DNA of 50,444 nt from an uncultured Alphaproteobacteria bacterium. GTDB taxonomy: Bacteria; Pseudomonadota; Alphaproteobacteria; RF32; CAG-239. How positions within the stretch are numbered: the stretch's first letter is position 1; each line of letters starts with the position of its first letter. Under the pieces are notes generated by a model, which saw only the letters and a list, made by a program, of their open reading frames with translations, searched no databases and was not told the origin of the DNA. The position numbers were made by a program, and so were the translations under genes. The DNA is taken from assembly GCA_944391705.1 (NCBI GenBank), contig CALXUN010000012.1, forward strand, positions 1 to 50,444, in the 5' to 3' direction. Below are positions 25,611-36,194 of this stretch, in pieces.

Positions 25611-28337
25611 ATGCAGCAGTCTGCAATTCAAGGAACTATGAGCGAAGAAATTCAAAATCTGACACCGGCCATGGCCGAATATATGAAAGTAAAAAATGCC
25701 CACAAAGACTATCTGGTTTTCTACCGGATGGGGGATTTCTACGAATTGTTTTTTGACGATGCCCTGACGGCATCCAGAGCTTTGGATATTGCCCTGACCA
25801 AACGCGGCAAAGCAGACGGCAAGAATATTCCGATGTGCGGGGTTCCTTTTCACGCTTATGAAAATTACCTTGCCCGGCTTATTCATCAAGGGTATAAAGT
25901 TGCTATTTGCGACCAGATGGAAACCCCGGAAGAAGCCAAAAAACGGGGGCGTAATGCGTTGGTCCGCCGCGATGTCGTCCGTTTGGTTACGGCCGGAACG
26001 CTGACCGAAGATAACCTGTTGGATGCCAGGCAAAACAACTACCTGCTATGCTGTGCCCTGTATAATGACAATTTCGGACTTTCCTGGCTGGATCTGTCTA
26101 CCGGAGACTTCTTTACCCAATATCTGGAATCTTCCCTTGAAACAATGAGCACTGATTTACAGAATGCGCTGTCAAAATTACAGCCGGTAGAAATCATTGT
26201 TGCCGATAACCTGTTGTCGATACCGGATTTGTTCCGGCTTTTAAATTTGTACCGGGATAAGCTTACCGTCCTGCCGGAAGCCCGTTTTAACAGTTTAAGT
26301 TCCCGGCAGTTTATGGAAAAGCTGTTTCATGTCAAGACGTTGGACGCTTTCGGTAATTTTTCCAAAGTTGAGATTGCTGCTGCCGGTGTGGTTCTTGACT
26401 ATATTGAAAACACTCAGAAAGGGAAAATGCCCCGGATTAAGCGGCCGATAAAAATCAATGATTTTAAATGTATGGAAATTGACAACGCCACCCGGACAAA
26501 TCTGGAAATTTTAGAATCGGTTAACCGGGACAAGAGTGCATCACTTCTCGGCACCATTGACCACACCATAACCGGTGCGGGCGCCCGTATGCTGCGCTAC
26601 CGGCTGACAAACCCCTCTTTAGACATTATAGAAATAAACCAGCGTCTGGATGCGGTTGAATTTTTTATAAGCATGCCGGAAATCCGTAATGAACTGCGGG
26701 AATATTTCAAAAGCTTTTCGGATTTGGAAAGGGCTGTTTCCCGCTTAAGTCTGGGGCGCGGCGGACCAAAAGATCTGGCTGCCATCGGGCTGACTTTGTC
26801 TTTTATACCTAAAATCCGCAATTTGCTCGGGTCATACGGTAAATATAACAAAATTTTGGAAAAATTGCCGGACGCTATTGAAAACATCTTAAAAAAAACA
26901 TGCGATTTCAGTACGATTGTCGATAACTTGGAGCGGGCTCTTATTACCGGCGAAGAACTGCCCGTCCTTGCCCGGGACGGCGGTTTCATCCGCAGCGGAT
27001 ATTATCCGGCACTTGACGAACTTAAAGATTTACATGAAAACAGCCGCAGTCTGATTACCAAACTGGAACATAAATATGCCGAAGAAACCAATATTCCCAA
27101 TTTGAAAATCCGTTATAACAATGTGTTGGGTTATTTTATTGAAATACCTTCCAAATATGCGGCTTCTGTTTTACAAAACCCGCAGTTTATCCATCGCCAG
27201 TCCGTTTTAAATGCCGCACGGTTTGTGACCGTGGAACTAACGGATCTGGAAAAAGAAATCCGCAGTGCCGGCGAAAAAATCGTGGCTATGGAAGTGGAAT
27301 TATATGAACACCTGGTAGAAGACATTTTATGTGTTTCCGATGATATATCCGCCACTGCCGGCGCCATAGCCGAGTTGGATGTGGCGGCGGCTTTGGCAGA
27401 TCTTGCCATTGAAAAAAAATATTGCCGGCCGGTATTGGAAGATTCCACCGTTTTTGAAATTAAAGACGGACGACACCCGGTGGTGGAGGCTTCCATTGCC
27501 AGAATGAATGAAGGAAACTTTGTCGGCAACGATTGTTCGCTTAACGGTGAAAACAACCGGATTTGGCTTCTGACCGGACCGAATATGGCCGGTAAATCCA
27601 CTTTCTTGCGGCAAAATGCCATTATTGCGATTATGGCTCAAACCGGTTCTTATGTCCCCTGCTCTTCAGCGCGTATCGGCCTTATTGACAAGGTTTTTTC
27701 CCGTGTCGGCGCTTCGGACGATTTGTCACGCGGCCGTTCTACTTTTATGGTTGAAATGGTTGAAACTGCCGCCATTTTAAACCAGGCAACCCCTCGTTCG
27801 TTTGTCATTTTAGATGAAATCGGGCGCGGCACAGCAACTTATGACGGCTTGTCAATTGCCTGGGCCGTGGTTGAACATTTGCATGAAGTTAACCGGTGCC
27901 GGGCACTGTTTGCCACCCATTATCACGAATTAACCGTATTGTCTTCAAAGCTCAGCGCTTTAAGCCTGCATTGCATGAAAATAAAAGAGTTTAAAGACGA
28001 GGTCATTTTTATGCATGAAGTTATCAGCGGCACCGCCGACCGTTCATACGGTATTCATGTTGCAAAGCTGGCTGGGCTGCCCAAACTGGTCTTAAAACGT
28101 GCCGAACAGGTTTTGCACTCTCTTGAAAACAATCCTAATAATCAGACCATTTCTTCAATTGAAAATGATTTGCCGTTGTTTGCCGCCTTCCGCCGGGAAC
28201 AAAGCGAAAAAGAAAAACCGTCGCCGCTGGAAGATGCTTTGTCAGACTTAAACCCGGACAACCTCACCCCGCGGGAAGCATTGGACAAGCTTTATGAATT
28301 AAAAAAACTGGCACAGGCTTCTGCCAAAAACAAATAA
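25611..28337 (+). CDS. mutS: DNA mismatch repair protein MutS
   Basis: A 908-aa mismatch-recognition ATPase. The Phe-x-Glu wedge is in YRMGDFYELFFDDA near the N-terminus. Connector, lever and clamp domains follow. The ATPase carries Walker A TGPNMAGKSTFLRQ, DDLSRGRSTFMVEM, Walker B FVILDEIGRGTATYDGLS and ATHYHEL. A C-terminal dimerisation tail ends at 28337. Two starts are plausible: ATG 25611 (AAGGAG 14 bases upstream) or ATG 25638 (MSEEIQNL, with AAGGA close by); the second gives a protein nine residues shorter. It diverges from the PhoR-like gene. Confidence 0.96.
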   Translation: MQQSAIQGTMSEEIQNLTPAMAEYMKVKNAHKDYLVFYRMGDFYELFFDDALTASRALDIALTKRGKADGKNIPMCGVPFHAYENYLARLIHQGYKVAICDQMETPEEAKKRGRNALVRRDVVRLVTAGTLTEDNLLDARQNNYLLCCALYNDNFGLSWLDLSTGDFFTQYLESSLETMSTDLQNALSKLQPVEIIVADNLLSIPDLFRLLNLYRDKLTVLPEARFNSLSSRQFMEKLFHVKTLDAFGNFSKVEIAAAGVVLDYIENTQKGKMPRIKRPIKINDFKCMEIDNATRTNLEILESVNRDKSASLLGTIDHTITGAGARMLRYRLTNPSLDIIEINQRLDAVEFFISMPEIRNELREYFKSFSDLERAVSRLSLGRGGPKDLAAIGLTLSFIPKIRNLLGSYGKYNKILEKLPDAIENILKKTCDFSTIVDNLERALITGEELPVLARDGGFIRSGYYPALDELKDLHENSRSLITKLEHKYAEETNIPNLKIRYNNVLGYFIEIPSKYAASVLQNPQFIHRQSVLNAARFVTVELTDLEKEIRSAGEKIVAMEVELYEHLVEDILCVSDDISATAGAIAELDVAAALADLAIEKKYCRPVLEDSTVFEIKDGRHPVVEASIARMNEGNFVGNDCSLNGENNRIWLLTGPNMAGKSTFLRQNAIIAIMAQTGSYVPCSSARIGLIDKVFSRVGASDDLSRGRSTFMVEMVETAAILNQATPRSFVILDEIGRGTATYDGLSIAWAVVEHLHEVNRCRALFATHYHELTVLSSKLSALSLHCMKIKEFKDEVIFMHEVISGTADRSYGIHVAKLAGLPKLVLKRAEQVLHSLENNPNNQTISSIENDLPLFAAFRREQSEKEKPSPLEDALSDLNPDNLTPREALDKLYELKKLAQASAKNK

Positions 28338-28368
28338 ACAAAACTGACGGCTGCTTTTTTCTAAAACG

Positions 28369-30183
28369 TTATTTTAGCAAAGAATCGGCTTTGAGCCCGA
28401 TTTCCAGCCAGATATTTTCTTTTTGCTCTTTTTCTTCCCGGCTGGTTTTTAATTCTTTTGTCAGGTTATCAAACTCTTCCGGCGCACGCGAATACAAATC
28501 CGTTTCTGTATATAAGCGTTGTTCAATTTCAGCAATACGTTTTTCCAACACTGCAATTTCATCCGGCAAAACTTCAAGCAGGCGTTTATCTTTGTAACTT
28601 AGCTTATTAACTCCGTTTTTCTGATTTGACAAAGATGTGTTTGAAACTTCTTTCCGGCCGGGATTAGGCAGCTTTTTTTCCGGCGTGCCGCGTAATTTCT
28701 CCAAAAGTTCACTATAACTTCCGACATGTTCGGTTATGGTACCGTCGCCTTTCATATATAAAAGCGACGTTGCCACTTTGTCCATGAAATCGCGGTCATG
28801 GCTGACAATCAAAATCGTTCCCTGATATTCGTCCAAAACTTCTTGCAACAAGTCAAGCGTATCCATATCCAAATCATTGGTCGGTTCGTCCAAAACCAGG
28901 AAATTGGACGGGCGCGCCAGGGCCACGGCCAGCATCAGGCGGTTTTTTTCGCCGCCGGAAAGAGCTGACACCGGACATTGCGCCTGATCGGGCTTAAATA
29001 AAAAATCCTTTAAGTAAGCAACAACATGACGATAACGGCCGCGAACCCAGATATGGTCGCCTTCATTGCAAAGCGTTTTCCACAAAGTTTTTTTCGGATC
29101 CAATGTCATGCGGTTTTGGTCAAAATAGGCTTCTTCCAGATTTTTGCCGATGCGGACAAACCCGGAATCCGGCGCCAGCTTTTTGGTTAAGAGCTTTATC
29201 AATGTGGTTTTTCCGGCACCGTTCGGACCGACAATGCCCAAGCGGTTACCTTTCATAACCCGGATAGAAAAATCCTTAACCAGTTCCCGGCTGCCGTAAG
29301 CCTTATAAATATGCTTGGCTTCAATCACTAAACGTGAACGAAGCTCGCTTAAATCAATTTCCAGATTGACCGAACCGATTTGTTTGATTTGTTCCCGGCG
29401 TTCCTGACGCAGCTGCTGTAAGCGTCGCAGACGTCCCTGATTGCGCTTGCGGCGGGCGGTAACGCCTTTATGCAGCCATTCGGTTTCTTCTTCGATTTTT
29501 TTATTTAAATATTTTTGAGCAATAATTTCCTGCTCCAAAATTTGCTCCTGCCATTCGTCAAAATGTAAAAAACCTTTGTTGCTGCTGTGCAAAATTCCAC
29601 GGTCCAGCCAAAAGCTCTTTTCAGAAACATGATTTAAAAACATTCGGTCATGACTGATGACAACAACGGCTCCTTTAAACTTATTAATAATTTCCTCTAA
29701 TTTTTCAATGGTAGAAATATCCAAATGGTTGGTCGGCTCATCTAAAAGCAGAATATCCGGCTCACCAACCAGAGCCTTAGCCAGAGAGGCTTTCTTCAAT
29801 TCACCGCCTGATGACGCTGACGGTGCCTGATTTTCCATAATCTCCAAGTACTCAATCAAAATATCGGCTTTATATGCCTGTTCGGCAACATTGTTGTCCA
29901 AACCGGAAAGAATATATTCGCGGAGCGTTGAAAATCCACCAAAATCAGGCTCTTGCGGCATGTAAGATATTTTTGTTCCGGGCTGGATAAAAATTTCGGC
30001 TGTATCTGCTTCAATCTGCCCGCAAATCACTTTCATCAATGTCGACTTTCCGGATCCGTTGCGGCCGACAAGGCATATTTTATCGCCGCGGCTGATATTT
30101 AAATCAATCCCTGTAAACAATGGCGTCAGACCAAAACTTAAACGGGCATTTTTAATTGTCAAAATCGGCGTTTCAACCGGCAT
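28369..30183 (-). CDS. ABC-F family ATPase, Uup-like
   Basis: A 604-aa soluble protein with two ABC cassettes and no membrane helices. First cassette: Walker [10 protein letters not shown], signature [15 protein letters not shown], Walker [13 protein letters not shown]. Second cassette: [36 protein letters not shown]. The linker region (about 225-275) is very basic, and a C-terminal coiled coil (about 520-604) follows. This layout is that of Uup, an ABC-F factor acting on ribosomes and affecting transposon excision. EttA is less likely because of the coiled-coil tail. It converges on mutS. Confidence 0.88.
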   Translation of the reverse strand: MPVETPILTIKNARLSFGLTPLFTGIDLNISRGDKICLVGRNGSGKSTLMKVICGQIEADTAEIFIQPGTKISYMPQEPDFGGFSTLREYILSGLDNNVAEQAYKADILIEYLEIMENQAPSASSGGELKKASLAKALVGEPDILLLDEPTNHLDISTIEKLEEIINKFKGAVVVISHDRMFLNHVSEKSFWLDRGILHSSNKGFLHFDEWQEQILEQEIIAQKYLNKKIEEETEWLHKGVTARRKRNQGRLRRLQQLRQERREQIKQIGSVNLEIDLSELRSRLVIEAKHIYKAYGSRELVKDFSIRVMKGNRLGIVGPNGAGKTTLIKLLTKKLAPDSGFVRIGKNLEEAYFDQNRMTLDPKKTLWKTLCNEGDHIWVRGRYRHVVAYLKDFLFKPDQAQCPVSALSGGEKNRLMLAVALARPSNFLVLDEPTNDLDMDTLDLLQEVLDEYQGTILIVSHDRDFMDKVATSLLYMKGDGTITEHVGSYSELLEKLRGTPEKKLPNPGRKEVSNTSLSNQKNGVNKLSYKDKRLLEVLPDEIAVLEKRIAEIEQRLYTETDLYSRAPEEFDNLTKELKTSREEKEQKENIWLEIGLKADSLLK

Positions 30184-30258
30184 AAATTATCTTCCTTCTT
30201 ATTCTCAAATTATTTTTTTAACATACCTTTTTTTTAATTTTTTACAACAATATTTGCC

Positions 30259-30287
30259 TTGAAAAGGTATTTTTTTTATCTTAGTAT
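30259..30287 (+). promoter_or_regulatory. Promoter of the Sel1-repeat gene
   Basis: TTGAAA (30259-30264), a 17-bp spacer, then TAGTAT (30282-30287); the gene starts at 30319 after a GAAGGG. Confidence 0.55.
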
Positions 30288-30318
30288 AGGCAGAAAGTTG
30301 TTTTGAAGGGATTTTCGG

Positions 30319-31452
30319 ATGAAAAAATTTATTATATATTTGTGTTGTGGTGTTTTTTTACCTTCTCCGGTTTTTTCTCAAAGTTTTGATTTGGCTTCCG
30401 GAATTACCGAAAGTGATACAAAGGAAGAAATTGATGTCCAGAAAGCCGAAGAAAATGTGGCCGATGACCGGGGAATTTTTTCATTTTTAAATTTTTCCTT
30501 CATCAAAAAACCGGCAGATCCTAAAATTGATGAAACCAAAACAGAAGCCTCCGAAAAAGATGTTCCGGTTCAGGAAACACCGCTGCAAAAAATGACAAGG
30601 CTTGCCGAGAGCGGAAACACCAGTGCCCAGCTTTCACTCGGATATATGTACTTATACGGTACGGACGGCGTACAGTCTGATCATACAAAAGCTTTCAAAT
30701 ATTATGAAATGGCCGCTGCCCAAAACGATAAAATCGCTTTAAATAATCTGGGAAGCCTTTATTTTAACGGTATCGGCACAAAGGTCGATTATCTTAAAGC
30801 TGCCCAGTTGTTTGCTCAGGCCGCCAAGCAGGGAAGCGACGATGCCGCCGTCAATCTGGCCTTTATCTATTTAAGCGGCGATAGTAAAAATAAAAATCTT
30901 GATGAAGCTGTCCAACTGTTTCAACAAGCCGCTGATGCCGGAAACAACACAGCAAAATTTATGCTTGGATATGCTTATTATAAAGGATTTCGCGTGCCTC
31001 AAGATTATTATAAAGCTGTCGACCTGATTAAACAGGCTGCAGCCATTGATTTTGATGAGGCTCAATATATGCTGGCCATAATGTATACCAATGGTCAGGG
31101 AATCGCTCAAAATTACGGTAATGCCGTTAAATATTTCAGGGCAGCCGCTCTTCAGGGAAATATTGATGCTATTATGGCTCTTGCCAATATTTTTACCGAA
31201 GGGACAATGTACCCGCGTAATTTAATCCAGGCTCATATTTTCTATAACATTGCTTCCGTTTACGGGGCTAAGGGTGCTGCGGAACGAAGAAACGCATTAT
31301 CTGCTGAATTGAAAATTGAAGAACTTCTCCAGGCTCAAAGCCAAGCCGAATCTTTCAAAGAAAAACCTTCAGAACTGACTTCTTACATTCGTCAGACTTT
31401 CGGCAATAATATACGGCGTTATATAGATGAAAATATAAAACAAAAGAATTAA
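30319..31452 (+). CDS. Secreted Sel1-repeat (TPR-like) protein
   Basis: A 377-aa protein with an N-terminal signal peptide (about 1-20), a charged linker (about 30-90) and six to seven tandem Sel1-like repeats (about 95-320). Examples are AQLSLGYMYLYGTDGVQSDH, ALNNLGSLYFNGIGTKVDY and AQYMLAIMYTNGQGIAQNY. Sel1 repeats are helical protein-interaction scaffolds, often periplasmic and tied to envelope stress, exopolysaccharide signalling or secretion. It is 37 bp upstream of the MprF-type membrane-protein gene, so the two may be an operon. The binding partner is unknown. Confidence 0.85.
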   Translation: MKKFIIYLCCGVFLPSPVFSQSFDLASGITESDTKEEIDVQKAEENVADDRGIFSFLNFSFIKKPADPKIDETKTEASEKDVPVQETPLQKMTRLAESGNTSAQLSLGYMYLYGTDGVQSDHTKAFKYYEMAAAQNDKIALNNLGSLYFNGIGTKVDYLKAAQLFAQAAKQGSDDAAVNLAFIYLSGDSKNKNLDEAVQLFQQAADAGNNTAKFMLGYAYYKGFRVPQDYYKAVDLIKQAAAIDFDEAQYMLAIMYTNGQGIAQNYGNAVKYFRAAALQGNIDAIMALANIFTEGTMYPRNLIQAHIFYNIASVYGAKGAAERRNALSAELKIEELLQAQSQAESFKEKPSELTSYIRQTFGNNIRRYIDENIKQKN

Positions 31453-31489
31453 TTAATATAGGTAACTATCATCAAAATAAGGATATAAT

Positions 31490-32653
31490 GTGAAAGCGGA
31501 AAAGAACCAAAAAGATATTAAAAGCTCTGGAATGGCTTATAAAACCAAAAGACTGATTAAAAGAATCATATCTTGGGCGGGGTTGTTCTTTTTTGCTCTG
31601 GCCGCTCTTATGATTTATAAACAACTGGCAAAATACAATTTGCAAGATTTAAAACAGGCTCTTATCAGTATTCCGAATCAAAACCTTGCTTATGCCTGTC
31701 TTGCTTCCTTTCTGGGCTATGTTGCCTTATCTTCGTATGACTTTCTGGCGCTTAAATACATTAAGCATAAATTATCGGCCTGGCGTTGGATTTTTGCCGG
31801 TTTTATCGGTTTTTCAGTCAGTAATAACGCCGGACATGCCGTCGTTTCCGGCGGTGCTATCCGTTATCGTTTATATACCCGCTGGCGAATCCATGCCGAT
31901 GAAATTGTCAAAATGGTTACTTTTTCAGGCTTTACTTACCTCGTCGCCTGTTTTTTCCTGATTATTATCGGCTACCTGATTACACCGGATCATGCTTTCG
32001 GAGAAGGCTCTTTATCACAATTTACAACTGCTGTTATTGCACTTATATCCCTTGCCGGATTGCTGATTTATCTCGGGGCTAGTCTGTTTTATAAAAAGGC
32101 AATTGACATTAAAGGTATTGCTTTCAACATTCCGACATTTAAAATGGCTCTGGCTCAGGTTTTTATCGGAAGTATCGATATTTTGATGGCTTCATTGGTG
32201 CTTTATTTTACCCTTATCCATTTTATTGATATTCCGTTTGATGTCTTTATCGGTGCATTTATCATTGCCCAGATTTTAGGGGTGTTCAGCCAGGTTCCCG
32301 GTGGTCTCGGGGTGTTTGAGCTTGTCTTTTCCAATATTATTCCCGGTGCTGATAATCAGGCTATGTTGTTTGGCGCTCTGATTGCCTACCGGATTATCTA
32401 CTACCTGCTGCCGTTGATATTTTCGGGTATTGCTTTGTTTTCATATGAAGGCTATCTGGGTCACCGGCAAAAGGAAATCAAAGAAAAACGCAAACTAACT
32501 ATCTTGAAAAATTATCTGGTCGAAAAAACCAGAGATTTATCGCAAAAGGCACACAATGTCAAAGAAACGGCGCATACAATTAAGGAAAAAGCTCGCGACA
32601 TGACGCATAAAGCTAAAGATATGGCTCTAAAACATAAAAGAAAAGCGGATTAA
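31490..32653 (+). CDS. MprF-N/UPF0104-type membrane protein with Lys-rich helical tail
   Basis: A 387-aa protein beginning at GTG 31490 after an AAGGATATAAT. About eight membrane helices form a lysylphosphatidylglycerol-synthase-type transmembrane domain (SNNAGHAVVSGGAIRYRLYT, SQVPGGLGVFE). That domain in MprF acts as a lipid flippase. The tRNA-dependent synthase domain is absent, so no aminoacyl transfer is expected. The last 45 residues are a basic amphipathic helix with repeated K-A/T-x-D/N-M units (AHNVKETAHTIKEKARDMTH). Its stop codon lies within the terminator that follows. Confidence 0.78.
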   Translation: MKAEKNQKDIKSSGMAYKTKRLIKRIISWAGLFFFALAALMIYKQLAKYNLQDLKQALISIPNQNLAYACLASFLGYVALSSYDFLALKYIKHKLSAWRWIFAGFIGFSVSNNAGHAVVSGGAIRYRLYTRWRIHADEIVKMVTFSGFTYLVACFFLIIIGYLITPDHAFGEGSLSQFTTAVIALISLAGLLIYLGASLFYKKAIDIKGIAFNIPTFKMALAQVFIGSIDILMASLVLYFTLIHFIDIPFDVFIGAFIIAQILGVFSQVPGGLGVFELVFSNIIPGADNQAMLFGALIAYRIIYYLLPLIFSGIALFSYEGYLGHRQKEIKEKRKLTILKNYLVEKTRDLSQKAHNVKETAHTIKEKARDMTHKAKDMALKHKRKAD

Positions 32654-32668
32654 TCTCCGCTTTTCTTT
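32641..32668 (+). terminator. Terminator overlapping a stop codon
   Basis: AAAAGCGGA (32641-32649) pairs with TCCGCTTTT (32656-32664), then TCTTTT. The TAA of the preceding gene is in the loop. Confidence 0.75.
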
Positions 32669-32692
32669 TATGTTATTTTTATAAAATTTCGT

Positions 32693-33208
32693 TTATTTTT
32701 TACGGCTCTTTTTCCCGTTATCTTTCTTTTCAACCGGTAATTCGGACGTACAATGCGGACAACGGACAGCTTCAAGGGCAATTTCAGAACAACAGAACGG
32801 ACATTTCTTGGTTGTCGGAGCCGCAGCGGCTTCTGCTTTCTTTTCTTTAGCCAGCATTTTTTCCTGCAATGTATTAATTGCTTTAATTAAAACAAACACG
32901 GCAAATGCAACAATGATAAAACTAATCAGTGCATTTAAAAACATGCCGATATTCATGGTCACGGCGCCGGCCTGTTGTGCTGCATCCAAAGAAACATAAG
33001 GACCCGGAACCGCCCCATCATGCAAAACAAAATACAAATTGGCAAAATCAACTTTGCCCATCAGCAGGCCTATCGGCGGCATGATAATGTCTTTAACCAG
33101 TGAATCGACAATTTTACCAAATGCGGCACCGATAATGATACCGACGGCCATGTCTATCACATTTCCGCGCATGGCAAATTTTTTAAATTCATTAATAAAA
33201 TTTTTCAT
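32693..33208 (-). CDS. mscL: Large-conductance mechanosensitive channel MscL with zinc-ribbon tail
   Basis: Residues 1-125 are Msc[23 protein letters not shown]1 with the pore-lining [20 protein letters not shown], a periplasmic loop (54-85), TM2 (90-110) and the cytoplasmic helix. MscL opens under membrane tension to release solutes. It is 171 aa, about 35 longer than typical. The extra C-terminus has CPFC (Cys136, Cys139), a further Cys140, and CPHC (Cys150, Cys153), a compact zinc ribbon, then a basic Lys tail. It lies 12 bp after rbfA on the same strand and is probably in the nusA-infB operon. Confidence 0.92.
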   Translation of the reverse strand: MKNFINEFKKFAMRGNVIDMAVGIIIGAAFGKIVDSLVKDIIMPPIGLLMGKVDFANLYFVLHDGAVPGPYVSLDAAQQAGAVTMNIGMFLNALISFIIVAFAVFVLIKAINTLQEKMLAKEKKAEAAAAPTTKKCPFCCSEIALEAVRCPHCTSELPVEKKDNGKKSRKK

Positions 33209-33220
33209 TTATGTTCCCCC

Positions 33221-33631
33221 TTAATTCACTTCTTCGGAATTTTGTTCGGTATCAGGCTTATGCAAATCCTGCGCCACTTTCGGATTGCGCAAAAGTCTTT
33301 CAATTTTATCCACTTCAATGAAAGTATCGTCTACCCGGAAATTAAGTTCCGGTGTGTAACGCAACTGAAGTTTGGCGGCAATCTGCTTTTTGAAAAGCCA
33401 GGCATCTTCGTTTAACTTTTCCAAAACCTGTCCCAGATTTTTGCCATTTAAGGTCATGACATAAGCCGTTGCATATTTCAAATCCGGCGATACCCTGACT
33501 TCCGTAATCGTGATAAACGCGTCAAGCAGCTCGGAACTGTGAACTTCGCCACGCTCCAGAGCTGAAGTTAAGACTCTCTTTATTTCCTGACCGACTCTTA
33601 ACTGGCGCTGCGATGCTTCTTTTTGTACCAT
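33221..33631 (-). CDS. rbfA: Ribosome-binding factor A
   Basis: A 136-aa KH-fold 30S maturation factor. Conserved elements include RVGQEIKRVLTSALERGEV, ITEVRVSPDLKYATAYV and LRYTPELNFRVDDTFIEVDKI. It binds pre-30S subunits near helix 1 of 16S rRNA and aids cold growth. It is 46 bp downstream of infB and 12 bp upstream of mscL, all minus strand. Confidence 0.93.
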   Translation of the reverse strand: MVQKEASQRQLRVGQEIKRVLTSALERGEVHSSELLDAFITITEVRVSPDLKYATAYVMTLNGKNLGQVLEKLNEDAWLFKKQIAAKLQLRYTPELNFRVDDTFIEVDKIERLLRNPKVAQDLHKPDTEQNSEEVN

Positions 33632-33677
33632 TATTTTTTTCCTTTACAATTACCTCAGTACACTTTTCTTTTATTAT

Positions 33678-36170
33678 TTAAAGCTTGGCTGCAATTGTTT
33701 CCAATTCATAACATTCTATGAAATCTCCAACCTGAATGTCGTTATAATTTTCAAAACTCATACCGCATTCATAGCCTTCACGCACTTCTTTGACATCTTC
33801 CTTGAAACGTTTGAGCTGTGCCAGACTTCCGTCATGAATCACAACGTTGTCACGCAGCAGACGTACCTTTGCCCCGCGTCTGACCAACCCTTCGGTTACC
33901 ATACAGCCGCCGACCTTGCCGACGCCGGTGATGTTAAAGACATTACGAATCTCGGCATAACCCAGAAGTTTTTCCCTGATTTCCGGTGACAACAATCCTT
34001 CCAGACCTTTTTTAACGTCATCGGCAACATCATAAATAATGGAATAATAACGAATATCAACCCCGTCACGGCGAGCCATATCGCGTGCCTGCGGAATAGC
34101 ACGGACATTAAAACCAATGATGAAAGCGTTAGATGCTTTTGCCAGGGAAATATCCGATTCCGAAATCGGGCCGACTGCAGCATGCAAAATTTGAACTGAA
34201 ACTTCATCATTGGAAAATTTATTGATTGTCCCTTCAATGGCTTCAATTGAACCTTGAACATCAGCCTTGATTATCACGGATAAATGCTTTGATTCACCCG
34301 ACTTGATTTTATCCAGCATTTGTTCCATAGCCGACTTGGCGCTTTTAACCAGCTTGGCCTCGCGTTCTTTACGAATGCGGTAGCTGGTAACCTCTTTAGC
34401 CTGCGTTTCGTCTTTAACCACAATAAAGTTATCACCGGCTGACGGTGTGCCCTGCAGACCCAAAACTTCCACAGGTGTCGCCGGTTCGGCTTCATGAACT
34501 TTTTTACCATGTTCGTTAAACATGGCGCGCACATGTCCCCATTCTTTGCCGGCAATAAAGACATCCCCGATATGCAGGGTACCGTTTTGCACCAGAACCG
34601 TTGCCACACTGCCCCGGCCTTTTTCCATCTTGGCTTCAATGACCGTACCTTCGGCTTTACGGTCGGGATTTGCTTTCAAATCAAGGATTTCTGCCTGCAG
34701 CAAAATAGCTTCCACCAATTTGTCGATGTTAATGCGTTTTTTGGCGGAAACTTCGGCACATAAACTTTCGCCACCCATTTCTTCAATTGCTATTCCATGC
34801 TGCAAAAGTTCTGTTTTAACCCGCATCGGATCGGCACCCGGCAGGTCAATTTTATTAATTGCCACCACAATCGGTACTTCGGCAGCCTGGGCATGACGAA
34901 TCGCTTCAATCGTCTGCGGCATAATACCGTCATTGGCGGCAACCACCAAAACCACAATATCCGTTACTTTTGCACCGCGGGCACGCATCTCCGAGAAAGC
35001 TTCGTGACCCGGCGTATCAATGAAGGTGATTTTCTGGCCGCCGGCAACTTCAATCTGATAAGCACCGATATGCTGGGTAATGCCGCCGGCTTCTTTGGCG
35101 GCAACATTGGTTTCACGCAAAGCATCCAGCAATGACGTTTTACCATGGTCAACGTGACCCATAACCGTTACAACCGGCGGGCGCGGGCGTAAATCCGCCT
35201 CGGTATCAACCGGACCGGTCAAGCCTTCTTCAACATCGCTGTCGGCAACACGTTTAAATTTATGCCCCATTTCTTCAACCACAATTTGTGCCGTATCGGC
35301 GTCAATCGGCTGGTTAATGGTAGCCATCACACCTAATGACATCAGCTTTTTGATGACTTCGGCACTCTTTTCCGCCATACGGTTTGCCAGCTCCTGAACC
35401 GTGATAACTTCGGGAATAATAACTTCCTTAATGATTTTTTCAGCCGGGGTTGCCGTCTGAGCTGCCGGTTTGGGCTGCTTTTTCTTAAAACGGCGACGCG
35501 GCGCACCAAACCCGTAATCATCATCGTCATCAGAATTCATGAAACTGTTGACATTGATTTTGTTATTACGGCGCGGTGATTCAAAACTGCGTTTCTGGAT
35601 TTTTTTGCGTTCCTGTTCAAACGTCTCTTCTTTGCTTAAATGACGCGAGGCTGATGAGCTCATCTTTTTACTATTATAATCCTCATCTTCATCCTCATCG
35701 TCATAATCCTTTGCTTTCTTGTTCTTTGAAAAATGTTTTTCTTCACTTTCCGAAACGGCTTTATTTGCATCAGGCCGGCTGGCTGCAGCTAATGCAGCTT
35801 CTTTTTCCATTTTGGCTTTTTCTTCCTGACGCAGCCGTTCTTCCTCCTGACGCTGTTTTTCTTCGGCTTCAAGGCGTGCTGCCTGTTCATCGCGCTGCTT
35901 TTGGCGCAATATTTCCTTGGCCTCTTCTTCCTGGCGGCGTTTGGCCTCGTGTTCCTTGGCCTCGGCTATCAAACGCAGTTTTTGGGCTGTTGCTTCATCA
36001 ATCTCAACTTTTGCAGCCGGTGCCGGCGAAGAAGAGATGGTACGCTTTTTGCGCACTTCAACCTGAACCATCTTCCGGCCCTCGGAAACAGACGATTTAC
36101 CGACATTTTTTAATGTCAGAGTTGATTTCCCGGATAATGTTAATTTGCCTTTTGCACTCTCGTCAGCCAT
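33678..36170 (-). CDS. infB: Translation initiation factor IF-2
   Basis: An 830-aa GTPase that places fMet-tRNA on the 30S subunit. A long charged N-terminal region (about 1-250: Lys/Glu-rich helix [18 protein letters not shown], then an Asp-rich patch) precedes the G domain: G1 [10 protein letters not shown]3 DTPGHEAF, G4 NKIDL, and C-terminal domains including the fMet-tRNA binding region. It is within the classical rimP-nusA-ylxR-infB-rbfA order, 24 bp after the ylxR-L7Ae gene. Confidence 0.97.
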   Translation of the reverse strand: MADESAKGKLTLSGKSTLTLKNVGKSSVSEGRKMVQVEVRKKRTISSSPAPAAKVEIDEATAQKLRLIAEAKEHEAKRRQEEEAKEILRQKQRDEQAARLEAEEKQRQEEERLRQEEKAKMEKEAALAAASRPDANKAVSESEEKHFSKNKKAKDYDDEDEDEDYNSKKMSSSASRHLSKEETFEQERKKIQKRSFESPRRNNKINVNSFMNSDDDDDYGFGAPRRRFKKKQPKPAAQTATPAEKIIKEVIIPEVITVQELANRMAEKSAEVIKKLMSLGVMATINQPIDADTAQIVVEEMGHKFKRVADSDVEEGLTGPVDTEADLRPRPPVVTVMGHVDHGKTSLLDALRETNVAAKEAGGITQHIGAYQIEVAGGQKITFIDTPGHEAFSEMRARGAKVTDIVVLVVAANDGIMPQTIEAIRHAQAAEVPIVVAINKIDLPGADPMRVKTELLQHGIAIEEMGGESLCAEVSAKKRINIDKLVEAILLQAEILDLKANPDRKAEGTVIEAKMEKGRGSVATVLVQNGTLHIGDVFIAGKEWGHVRAMFNEHGKKVHEAEPATPVEVLGLQGTPSAGDNFIVVKDETQAKEVTSYRIRKEREAKLVKSAKSAMEQMLDKIKSGESKHLSVIIKADVQGSIEAIEGTINKFSNDEVSVQILHAAVGPISESDISLAKASNAFIIGFNVRAIPQARDMARRDGVDIRYYSIIYDVADDVKKGLEGLLSPEIREKLLGYAEIRNVFNITGVGKVGGCMVTEGLVRRGAKVRLLRDNVVIHDGSLAQLKRFKEDVKEVREGYECGMSFENYNDIQVGDFIECYELETIAAKL

Positions 36171-36194
36171 ATATTTTTCTCTCCATACTCCTTG

